Positions 1 through 7,196 of a stretch of 64,000 bases of DNA are shown here, one piece after another. The stretch's first letter is position 1, and each line of letters begins with the position of its first letter. The position numbers were made by a program, and so were the translations under genes. This DNA is from Nostoc paludosum FACHB-159 (lineage in GTDB: Bacteria > Cyanobacteriota > Cyanobacteriia > Cyanobacteriales > Nostocaceae). The stretch spans positions 119,313 to 183,312 of the forward strand of contig NZ_JACJTU010000015.1 in NCBI RefSeq assembly GCF_014698835.1. The letters are read 5' to 3'. The notes under the pieces were generated by a model. It worked only from the letters and a program-made list of their open reading frames with translations. It was not told the origin of the DNA and ran no database searches.

Positions 1-324
1 TAGCATTTTGTTGTAAACCCTAGTAAAAATTCAGCAAAAGGGAAGAATATAAGTAATTCAAAATCATACCCTGTTGAGATTCCTCTGTCTGACTATGTGG
101 GAAACGACCCAAGCTGCTTGTGACTTTTCTGGAAATAAATAAAGAAAACCCAATTCTGGCAAAGATCCTGTGAATTGTTCGTATGCAGCTTAAATGCAGG
201 TTAGCTTAGGAGTGAATGGTATATCAGGGATTTGAATACCGGGAAAAATTTTCCCACTCCCCAGTTCCCAATACCCTGTCACTAGTCCCCAAGTGACGAA
301 AGCAAGCGAGTCTTACCCTTAACA
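1..324. other. Intergenic stretch, no gene seen
   Basis: No convincing reading frame, tRNA or strong hairpin was seen here. The last 80 bases carry low-complexity text of the type common between Nostoc genes (runs like ccccagttccc and cactagtcccc). The promoter of the following ACT-like gene is presumably inside, but no clear -10/-35 pair could be assigned. Confidence 0.5.
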
Positions 325-1044
325 ATGGCTTCTGGTTTAAAATCTTCGACACTGGAACTCCTAAAGCGCTTTAATCGAGCGTTTCCCCAGTTTTATGAGC
401 AATTCGTCAGCAGTGAGATTCAACTGCAAAATTTACGGCTAGCCTACCGTCTCTATAAGACTAGACGCGCTGTTATTGAACTGAAACCGGAAGGTAGCAA
501 AAGTGCCTTGCATTTTGCCTACCGCAACCAGTCTTTTCTGCTCAGCGATATTTTTGGTGTACTAGCAGCTTATGGTTTAACAATCCACGGTCTGAGTCTA
601 TACGGTCAAATCCGTCCGCCGATGTTAGTTTTTATCAAACTGCTAGTCTCTCGTGGTAGTAAAGCCTTGACCGATAAAACCGCAGAAAATGTCTGCCGCG
701 CCATTCGCGAGGCTTTAGGAGGTCGGTTTGAGGTAGAAGAAATGCTGGCAGTAGAATTCAATCTTGACACTGGCTTAGAGCAGGTACAAACTGAATTCTA
801 TGTCGATCCGGTTTTTCATCTCCCTGCCCTAGTGATTGAAGCCGATAATCAACCAGGATTATTTTACAAAGTGATGTACGCCATCTGGCAGGAAGATCTG
901 CTGGTAGTCAATGCCAATTTACTCGTTTGGCGCGGACGTACACGGCTGATTCTCTATTTGTTGGGGCCCAATGAAAGCTTGATTCCTGAATATCTGGGTC
1001 ACAAAATTGCTGAAGGGGTGCGACAGAGGTTGCTGGGTAAATGA
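325..1044 (+). CDS. Conserved cyanobacterial protein with two ACT-like modules
   Basis: A 239-residue soluble protein. Two segments resemble ACT regulatory folds: about residues 62-110 (AYRNQSFLLSDIFGVLAAYG) and about 165-212 (EADNQPGLFYKVMYAIWQED). The second shows the 'D-x-P-G-L' turn typical of ACT domains such as those at the C-terminus of GlnD. No catalytic domain accompanies them, so a small-ligand (often amino-acid) sensing role is inferred, not shown. The ATG start at 325 has no obvious Shine-Dalgarno sequence. It is followed by a 244-base gap and then a hydrolase gene on the same strand. The exact function is unknown. Confidence 0.7.
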   Translation: MASGLKSSTLELLKRFNRAFPQFYEQFVSSEIQLQNLRLAYRLYKTRRAVIELKPEGSKSALHFAYRNQSFLLSDIFGVLAAYGLTIHGLSLYGQIRPPMLVFIKLLVSRGSKALTDKTAENVCRAIREALGGRFEVEEMLAVEFNLDTGLEQVQTEFYVDPVFHLPALVIEADNQPGLFYKVMYAIWQEDLLVVNANLLVWRGRTRLILYLLGPNESLIPEYLGHKIAEGVRQRLLGK

Positions 1045-1288
1045 CAAAACTCCTGATTCCTCGTCACATTTTAGATTTTAAATTTTGGATTGTGGATTGA
1101 AAAATTCAAAAGGTCTGTTTGCCGAGTGCCTTGTTCCAGAAGCCTACTTTATTGATTGGCAAACAAATCTAAAATTATTTATTTCCGTGTCTTGAGGCAT
1201 AGGTCAATCTAAAATCCAAAATCCAAAATCCTTTGACTCCTCACACTTCGTATTTAGTCGCACCCACCCTTAGGGGTACGATATAAGT

Positions 1289-2200
1289 ATGGCAACTATT
1301 GAAATCTTGGGCGTTCCACACGCATACGAGCTAACGGCTCCCACTTCCTGCCCCCACGCTTTAGTATTTATCCACGGTTGGCTCAATAGCCGTGGATACT
1401 GGCAACCTGTGATTTCCCGCCTATCAGATGATTTGCAGTGCCTGTCCTATGATTTGCGGGGTTTCGGGGAATCCCAGTCCCAGGTAAAAACTGATTTTAG
1501 TCGGGCACAAACGTCTGTGAATTTGACGCCTCTTTCCAGTGGTGGGGTTGGCTCACCTTTCGATTCTCTTTATACACCTGCTGCCTATGCTCAGGATTTA
1601 GCAATTCTTTTGGAACAGCTAAATATTACCAGTGCTTGGCTAATCGGTCACTCTTTAGGAGGTACGATCGCTCTATGGGGAGCAGATCGAATACCTGAGT
1701 GTGTTAAGGGAGTTATTTGTATCAACGCTGGTGGTGGTATTTACCTCAAAGAAGCTTTTGAGCAGTTTCGCTCAGCAGGTCAGAAATTTTTGCAAATCCG
1801 TCCGCGTTGGCTCTCCCAAGTGCCTTTAATTGATTTGCTGTTTACCAGAGCCAGTGTGGCACGTCCTTTAGAGCGCTACTGGGCACGTCAGCGCGTGATT
1901 GATTTTGTGGTGGCTGACCCAGAAGCGGCGCTGGGAACTCTGTTAGATTCTACAACTGAAGAAGAAATTAACCGTTTGCCTGAGCTAGTATCCCAACTTA
2001 AGCAGCCAGTTTATTTTTTAGCTGGTTCGGAAGACAAAGTTATGGAACCCAAGTATGTCCGTCATTTAGCTAGTTTCCACAGACTGTTTCAATACTGTGG
2101 TGATAATGTTTTAGAAATTCCTAATTGCGGACACTTGGCTATGTTAGAGCAGCCAGATGCAGTAGCCGATTACATCCGGTCGATAGTTAAGAGTGAATAG
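1289..2200 (+). CDS. Alpha/beta-fold hydrolase
   Basis: A 303-residue protein with the full alpha/beta-hydrolase signature. It has an oxyanion-hole HGW motif near residue 29, a nucleophile elbow GHSLGG with Ser122, a likely acid Asp in AGSEDKVMEP (about residue 247) and a catalytic His in PNCGHLAMLEQP near residue 282. No signal peptide or membrane segment is visible, so it is probably cytoplasmic. A Ser/Gly/Thr-rich loop at about residues 65-95 looks like an insertion before the nucleophile strand. The substrate cannot be told from sequence. It is convergent with tsaD, with a repeat-filled 170-base gap between them. Confidence 0.85.
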   Translation: MATIEILGVPHAYELTAPTSCPHALVFIHGWLNSRGYWQPVISRLSDDLQCLSYDLRGFGESQSQVKTDFSRAQTSVNLTPLSSGGVGSPFDSLYTPAAYAQDLAILLEQLNITSAWLIGHSLGGTIALWGADRIPECVKGVICINAGGGIYLKEAFEQFRSAGQKFLQIRPRWLSQVPLIDLLFTRASVARPLERYWARQRVIDFVVADPEAALGTLLDSTTEEEINRLPELVSQLKQPVYFLAGSEDKVMEPKYVRHLASFHRLFQYCGDNVLEIPNCGHLAMLEQPDAVADYIRSIVKSE

Positions 2201-2208
2201 GTATTGGG

Positions 2209-2372
2209 GACTGGGTATTGGGCATGGGGCATGGGGCATGGGGGATGAAAGAGATCAGGGAGATGAGGGAGACAAATCAATTCAAAATTCAAAATTCAAA
2301 ATTAGAGAACTTCTGCCTTCTGACTTCTGCCTTCTGCCTCCAATGCCCAATGCCCAATGCCCCATGCTCACT
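2209..2372. repeat. Inverted pair of short tandem repeats between convergent genes
   Basis: Positions 2209-2250 carry GGGCATG/GGGTATTGG-type units. Positions 2338-2372 carry the inverse type (CCAATGCCCAATGCCC and CCCCATGC). The two blocks can pair over roughly 30 bases around an AT-rich middle holding a repeated ttcaaaa unit and a repeated cttctg unit. Short open frames across it exist only because the repeats lack stops. Lying between convergent genes, it could act as a bidirectional terminator; that role is inferred. Confidence 0.65.
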
Positions 2373-3420
2373 ACTCAATAGATTGATACAACTTCATCAC
2401 CTGATTCAGGGCTAATCTAGATTCAACGCCCAATGTCAAGGGCGATGTGTGACCAGAGGATAGATGTTCGGCGGCGGCGCAGCCAATCATGGCGGCGTTG
2501 TCAGTACAGAATTTCAAAGGCGGAAATAGGACGCGTAGGTTATGTTCAGTGGCGGCGGCTTGGAGATTTTTTCTCAAACCGCTATTGGCTGCTACGCCGC
2601 CTCCAACGGCAATTGTGTCTAAACCATAGTCTAGGGCACAGGCGATCGCTCTTTTGGTTAGCGATCGCGCTACAGTATCCTGAAAGCTAGCTGCTACGTC
2701 TTTTACTGGCACTTGTTTGCCATCTTTCTCTAGTTGCTGTACTAAACGCAATACAGCTGTTTTTAAGCCGCTAAAACTTGCATCATAACGATGAAACCCG
2801 CCGCTAGGTAAAGAAACTTTTCCTTCTGGTAAGACGAAGGCTTGGGGATCTCCCTGTTGTGCGAGTTTGTCAATTACCGGGCCGCCGGGATAACCCAGCT
2901 TTAATAATCGCGCGACTTTATCAAAGGCTTCACCCGCAGCATCATCACGGGTTTGCCCTAGCGTTTCGTGAATACCACAATCTTTAACATAAATCAAGCT
3001 TGTATGTCCGCCTGAAACCAGTAAGCTAAGAAAAGGGGGATTTAAACTTGGTTCGCTCAAGTAAGTTGCGTAAATGTGACCTTCGAGATGGTGGACTCCC
3101 AAAAAAGGTTTGTTATGTACCATCGCCAGGGTTTTGGCAGCAGTTAATCCCACCAATAGCGCTCCTACGAGTCCAGGGGCGCAAGTGGCGGCAATTCCAT
3201 CAATTTTATCCCAGTCTAGTTTGGCTTGCTCTAGAGCTTGAGCGATCGCTTGATTAATCGTTTCTAAGTGCTGGCGGGACGCTACTTCTGGCACTACCCC
3301 GCCATATTGCTGATGGACTGGAATTTGCGAGGCGATAATACTGCTGTAAACTTCACGATTATTTACAATTGCGACAGCAGTTTCATCACAGCTAGTTTCT
3401 ATTGCTAAAACGGTTGTCAT
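2371..3420 (-). CDS. tsaD: tRNA N6-adenosine threonylcarbamoyltransferase TsaD
   Basis: A 349-residue TsaD/Kae1/Gcp-family protein. It transfers threonylcarbamoyl from TC-AMP to A37 of ANN-decoding tRNAs, working with TsaB and TsaE. Visible signatures are the N-terminal ATP-fold start TTVLAIETSCDETAVA, the metal-binding HHLEGH motif, SGGHTSL, the GEAFDKVARLL stretch and a C-terminal GGGVAANSGLR with CTDNAAMIG. The start is set at the ATG at 3420 because homologues begin with MTTVLAIETSCD. The open frame extends 20 residues upstream, but that part is low-complexity and unlike the family. It is divergent from psaF. Confidence 0.95.
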   Translation of the reverse strand: MTTVLAIETSCDETAVAIVNNREVYSSIIASQIPVHQQYGGVVPEVASRQHLETINQAIAQALEQAKLDWDKIDGIAATCAPGLVGALLVGLTAAKTLAMVHNKPFLGVHHLEGHIYATYLSEPSLNPPFLSLLVSGGHTSLIYVKDCGIHETLGQTRDDAAGEAFDKVARLLKLGYPGGPVIDKLAQQGDPQAFVLPEGKVSLPSGGFHRYDASFSGLKTAVLRLVQQLEKDGKQVPVKDVAASFQDTVARSLTKRAIACALDYGLDTIAVGGGVAANSGLRKNLQAAATEHNLRVLFPPLKFCTDNAAMIGCAAAEHLSSGHTSPLTLGVESRLALNQVMKLYQSIE

Positions 3421-3702
3421 TTTGGTTGAGAGTGTGGAGGTGGGGAGTTCCAAGCTTAGAGTTTTGAGTGGCACAGACAAAATGTTGCTTGTTTACTACC
3501 CTACTACAACAATTTACTCCCCATCTCCCTATCTCCCATCGATCGCTCATCTTGGTTGAGAAGCTTTAACTTTTATTTACTGAAACTTTACTCGGTTCCC
3601 ACCCAAGAGTATGATGACTTCCTAGTTATGCAAATAAAGACTGTACAAGCCGCTTCGTTTTGTACAAAGAACTTTTTGTTTTGTAATAAAAGGAAACACT
3701 CT

Positions 3703-4197
3703 ATGCGACGATTGTTTGCTTTGATTTTAGCGATTTGTCTGTGGTGCAACTTTGCCCCCCCAGCACAAGCTCTAGGGGCTAACTTGACACCTTGTAAAGA
3801 CAATCCCGCTTTTCAAGAGCTAGCTGCTAATGCCCGTAATACTACTAGTGACCCAGAATCAGGAAGAAAGCGATTTGAGCGTTATTCTCAAGCACTCTGC
3901 GGCCCTGAAGGTTACCCCCACTTGATTGTTGATGGCCGTTTAGATCGCGCTGGTGATTTCTTGATCCCTAGCATTCTATTTTTATATATTGCTGGCTGGA
4001 TTGGCTGGGTAGGTCGTGCCTATCTGCAAGCAATCAAAAAGGAAGGCGATCCCGAACAAAAAGAAATCCAAATCGATCTGGGTTTGGCACTACCTATCAT
4101 TACCACAGGCTTTACTTGGCCACTAGCAGCAATCCAAGAATTAACCTCTGGTAAATTAGCGGCCAAAGATTCAGAAATTCCTGTTTCCCCACGCTAA
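3703..4197 (+). CDS. psaF: Photosystem I subunit III (PsaF)
   Basis: A 164-residue PsaF precursor. The start is the ATG at 3703 (MRRLFALILAICLWCN), preceded by AAAGGAAA as a Shine-Dalgarno-like site. The upstream open frame from 3556 is an extension without family support. The N-terminus is a cleavable signal peptide ending in AQA, which sends the N-terminal part of the subunit to the thylakoid lumen. The mature part has the conserved Cys pair (NLTPCKDN and ALCGPEG) and one clear membrane helix (LIPSILFLYIAGWIGWVG). PsaF docks on the lumenal edge of photosystem I. psaJ follows 37 bases later, a normal cyanobacterial operon. Confidence 0.97.
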   Translation: MRRLFALILAICLWCNFAPPAQALGANLTPCKDNPAFQELAANARNTTSDPESGRKRFERYSQALCGPEGYPHLIVDGRLDRAGDFLIPSILFLYIAGWIGWVGRAYLQAIKKEGDPEQKEIQIDLGLALPIITTGFTWPLAAIQELTSGKLAAKDSEIPVSPR

Positions 4198-4234
4198 ACG
4201 ATTTCACTAATTCATTTGTTTGGAGGCTAAATTC

Positions 4235-4384
4235 ATGGCAGATAAAACCGACAACTCATCCTATTTGGTTAAATTTATTTCCACAGCGCCAGTGGCAGCT
4301 ACCATCTGGCTGACAATCACAGCAGGTATTTTGATTGAATTCAACCGCTTTTTCCCAGATCTACTTTTCCACCCACTACCATAA
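4235..4384 (+). CDS. psaJ: Photosystem I subunit IX (PsaJ)
   Basis: A 49-residue protein too short for a standard ORF cut-off. It begins MADKTDNSSYLVKFISTAP and ends PDLLFHPLP. One transmembrane helix (AATIWLTITAGILIEF) is followed by the conserved NRFFPDLLF tail, which matches PsaJ in sequence and length. TGGAGG at 4221-4226 gives a good Shine-Dalgarno site eight bases before the ATG. It lies directly behind psaF, its structural partner at the photosystem I periphery, and is followed by two strong hairpins. Confidence 0.95.
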   Translation: MADKTDNSSYLVKFISTAPVAATIWLTITAGILIEFNRFFPDLLFHPLP

Positions 4385-4420
4385 GCGGAAAATCAAATTC
4401 TAGGAAAATGATCTGAAATT

Positions 4421-4450
4421 GTTTAGTTAGTCCAAATAGACTAACTAAAC
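4421..4450 (+). terminator. Hairpin behind psaFJ
   Basis: A perfect 12-base inverted repeat: GTTTAGTTAGTC at 4421-4432 and GACTAACTAAAC at 4439-4450, with a 6-base loop. It lies 37 bases after the psaJ stop and is the likely end of the psaFJ transcript. There is no long T run after it, so it may instead stabilise the RNA 3' end. Confidence 0.6.
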
Positions 4451-4487
4451 AAGATTTTCACCTAAATAGGCAGTAAAAATAGTTTTT

Positions 4488-4524
4488 TGAAACTCGCAAT
4501 TTTGCTTATATATTGCGAGTTTCA
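4488..4524 (+). terminator. Second hairpin between psaJ and psaL
   Basis: TGAAACTCGCAA (4488-4499) and TTGCGAGTTTCA (4513-4524) form a perfect 12-base stem with a 13-base AT-rich loop. It sits between psaJ and psaL, after the first hairpin. It may be a back-up terminator that separates psaFJ from psaL transcription. Confidence 0.5.
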
Positions 4525-4639
4525 CAGCTTTCAAATTAGCTAAATTAATTTTTCTAAATTTCCTAAGCAAAAGACATCTTTAGCTACAATTATTATTAAT
4601 ATAAAAATGCCACCATTTTAATTCAAAGGCGAACATAAT

Positions 4640-5161
4640 ATGGCGCAAGCAGTAGATGCATCCAAAAATCTCCCCAGCGACCCCAGAAATCGCGAAGTTG
4701 TTTTTCCTGCATTCGGTAATCCACAAATAGGTAACCTAGAAACTCCGGTTAATTCTTTTCCCTTGATCAAGTGGTTCATTAATAACTTACCTGCTTATCG
4801 TCCAGGTTTGAGTGCTGGTAGACGTGCGCTGGAAGTGGGAGCAGCTCATGGTTACTGGATATTTGGCCCCTTTGCTAAATTGGGCCCACTGCGGGATACA
4901 GCTAATGCTAATTTAGCTGGGTTACTAGGAGCGATTGGTTTAGTTGTTGTTTTGACCGGCGCTTTATCTTTGTATGCCAATAGCAATCCTCCAAAAGCGC
5001 TTTCTAGTGTTACTGTACCCAATCCTCCCGCAGATGCTTTTAACTCTAAAGAAAGCTGGAATAACTTTGCCAGTTCTTTCTTAATTGGTGGTATTGGTGG
5101 TGCAGTAGTGGCTTACTTTTTAACCAGTAACCTGGGATTAATTCAAGGTTTATTTGGTTAA
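4640..5161 (+). CDS. psaL: Photosystem I subunit XI (PsaL)
   Basis: A 173-residue PsaL, the subunit at the trimer/tetramer interface of photosystem I. Signatures are the N-terminal block PLIKWFINNLPAYRPGLSAG, RRALEVGAAHGYWIFGPF, and two hydrophobic helices at about residues 92-113 (GLLGAIGLVVVLTGALSLYA) and 146-170 (FLIGGIGGAVVAYFLTSNLG). Length is normal for Nostocales. A separate promoter is likely in the 115 bases between the second hairpin and the ATG. psaI, a neighbour of psaL in many cyanobacteria, is not seen on either side. Confidence 0.97.
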   Translation: MAQAVDASKNLPSDPRNREVVFPAFGNPQIGNLETPVNSFPLIKWFINNLPAYRPGLSAGRRALEVGAAHGYWIFGPFAKLGPLRDTANANLAGLLGAIGLVVVLTGALSLYANSNPPKALSSVTVPNPPADAFNSKESWNNFASSFLIGGIGGAVVAYFLTSNLGLIQGLFG

Positions 5162-5248
5162 TTTGGTCATTAGTCATTAGTCATTGGTCATTAGTTATTG
5201 GTTTAATAACAAAAAGCGATCGACAACAAAGGACAAATGACAAAGGGC

Positions 5249-5337
5249 AAAGTCTGAGTGGAGGAAATCTCCCCTCAGACTTTGTAATAGATGACGAATA
5301 ACAAAGGACACAAAGAAAAAGCTTTGTGTCCTTTGTT
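5249..5337. terminator. Twin hairpins between convergent psaL and gmk
   Basis: Two stems lie back to back. AAAGTCTGAG (5249-5258) pairs with CTCAGACTTT (5274-5283), with an inner GGAG/CTCC. Then a perfect 16-base stem is formed by 5300-5315 (AACAAAGGACACAAAG) and 5322-5337, with a 6-base loop. Their place between convergent genes fits a bidirectional terminator. Confidence 0.75.
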
Positions 5338-5373
5338 GATTCATACTAGGGGTGGGTATGTTGTTAAAAATGC

Positions 5374-5973
5374 TTATCCAAATACAGCCGCTTCGATGTC
5401 ATTTAAAGCAGTTTTAAAATCGTCATTAACGATTTGAATATCAAATTCATCTGCGGCCTTAATTTCTTCTTGGGCACGGTGCAGACGACGGGCGATCGCA
5501 TCTTCAGAGTCTTGACCGCGAGAGCGTATGCGTTTCTCCAATTCCTCAAATGAAGGCGGTAAAATAAATATGCTCAAGGCACTGGGGAAAGAAGCACGAA
5601 TTTGTCTTGCTCCTTCTAACTCAATTTCTAGCACTACCAACTTCCCAGAATTAATCTGGTTAAGCACAGCTTCACGGGGAGTGCCATAATAATTACCAGC
5701 AAATTCCGCCCATTCTAAAAATTCACCTTCAGGGATTAATTGTTCAAACTTAGTACGGCTAATAAAATAATAACTTTTGCCATCGATTTCCCCTGGACGG
5801 GGAGAACGGGTCGTCACGGATACCGAATAATAGAGTTCCGGATGACGCTGTAGGAGCGATCGCATTAAAGTACCTTTACCAACCCCACTGGGGCCAGTTA
5901 AAACAATCAATCTACCTAGATTTGGAGATTCTTTGGTAGTAGCGCGACTCTGGATGGGTAAAACTCGGATCAT
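5374..5973 (-). CDS. gmk: Guanylate kinase
   Basis: A 199-residue guanylate kinase converting GMP to GDP with ATP. Seen are the P-loop GPSGVGKGTL, the GMP-binding TTRSPRPGEIDGKSYYF block, and the lid/core features EFAGNYYGTP and RLHRAQEEI. The ATG at 5973 (MIRVLPIQSRA) is preferred over an upstream TTG at 5997. It lies downstream of remA on the same strand, an association also common in Firmicutes. The N-terminal 25 residues before the P-loop are longer than in E. coli Gmk. Confidence 0.95.
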   Translation of the reverse strand: MIRVLPIQSRATTKESPNLGRLIVLTGPSGVGKGTLMRSLLQRHPELYYSVSVTTRSPRPGEIDGKSYYFISRTKFEQLIPEGEFLEWAEFAGNYYGTPREAVLNQINSGKLVVLEIELEGARQIRASFPSALSIFILPPSFEELEKRIRSRGQDSEDAIARRLHRAQEEIKAADEFDIQIVNDDFKTALNDIEAAVFG

Positions 5974-6140
5974 CCGTTTAACCTGTGAATTAATCAATAG
6001 ATATTATTTATTACTCTTGTATTCGTGGCCAAGCCCACCATTGACTACGGATTTGTAGTATTGGTGGCAAAAAATTGGTCTAATTCACATGGTACTGCCG
6101 ATAGGCTGCAAATAGAGTAAGGTTTTTAACCCACTGCTTG

Positions 6141-6407
6141 TCAATTATCTACAGTCTGATGATCGCGGGAAATCACAAAACGATTCGCTACCGTTTCCGG
6201 CTGAATCGCTGACAGAATTACGTGGCTGGAATCAGTGATAATTACAGCCCTAGTGCGTCGGCCATAGGTTGCATCAATCAGTTGACCTCTGTCCCGTGCA
6301 TCGGTAATAATCCGCTTAATCGGGGCAGACTCTGGACTGACAATTGCAACCACTCGGTTGGCAGACACGATGTTGCCAAAGCCAATATTGATTAGCTGAA
6401 TGTCCAT
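6141..6407 (-). CDS. remA: RemA-like DUF370 DNA-binding regulator
   Basis: An 88-residue member of the RemA/DUF370 family (MDIQLINIGFGNIVSANRVV; ITDARDRGQLIDATYGRRTR; HVILSAIQPETVANRF). In Bacillus, RemA is a DNA-binding activator of biofilm-matrix and osmoprotection genes that forms ring-shaped oligomers. The cyanobacterial role is not established to my knowledge. It is transcribed towards gmk, 167 bases upstream. Identification of the family is firm; the function here is inference. Confidence 0.85.
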   Translation of the reverse strand: MDIQLINIGFGNIVSANRVVAIVSPESAPIKRIITDARDRGQLIDATYGRRTRAVIITDSSHVILSAIQPETVANRFVISRDHQTVDN

Positions 6408-7152
6408 AAAAAAAACTAACTACAAACGCAGTTTGAGAAGCTTGTAATAAACTTATTTCCATGTTATCGCCAATAAATGGGAGTTACAACGCTTAAATTC
6501 GCGTCAGCCTTAGTTTTTTAAATAATGTCTGCTTTTTTAGCTGTTTATCACCTAAAATTCCCAAAAATCTACCTAAAGATATAGTGAAAATCATACTTGT
6601 ATCAGCTAGTCGATTGATGTATATTTATTTTTTTTCAGCTGACGATTAGAGATTGCAGATTAAGGGCTAGGAATTAGGAAAAAGTTTTTCTAAAGATGTA
6701 ATAGCCAATACCTAACCCATGCTGACTTAGGATTAGGTAGTTAGAGTACTTAATGTCTCAGTTGCATCGGCACGCGAGTTTTTTAGTAATTGGCTTTAGT
6801 TTTTAAGCGAACAAAATACGACTGAGGGCAATTACACACCTTATTAGACCTGCCTTGAAAATAGGGACTGGGGACTGGTGACTAGGAAAGAAATATTTTC
6901 ATTCCTTCGTTGTGAATTGTGTTCATGGAGTCTCTTGCAAAAGTCCTTCTTTGCGTTCTCTTCTCTGCGCCTGGAGCGTGATACAAATTCATATTTATGC
7001 AAGAGGTCTATTTATGAAACTGCGATCGCTACTAGATGCTGAGCTTAAGTTGATTGAGATTTGAAAACAAAAAAATCAAGATTTTCAGGGACATTTTACG
7101 AAAAGAAGCAGGGATTTTTAGAATAGTGGGATAAGTTAACATAAAAATTAAA
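6408..7152. other. Non-coding stretch between remA and the transglutaminase gene
   Basis: About 745 bases of AT-rich sequence without a supportable gene on either strand. It holds a short ggggactggggactgg tandem motif near 6868 and scattered dispersed-repeat fragments. The remA promoter should be at its left edge. Confidence 0.5.
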
Positions 7153-7175
7153 AAGGTTGCCGATTAGACAACCTT
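7153..7175 (-). terminator. Intrinsic terminator of the transglutaminase gene
   Basis: Read on the minus strand, AAGGTTG pairs with CAACCTT (7169-7175 and 7153-7159) around a 9-base loop. This is followed directly by a T-rich tail (TTTTAATTTTT), a classical rho-independent terminator starting 22 bases after the stop codon. Confidence 0.75.
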
Positions 7176-7196
7176 CTTATGTAATTTATTAATGAG

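Noticed and set aside
2193..2415. Short frames after the hydrolase (MGHGAWG-type)
   Set aside because: They are translated tandem repeats.
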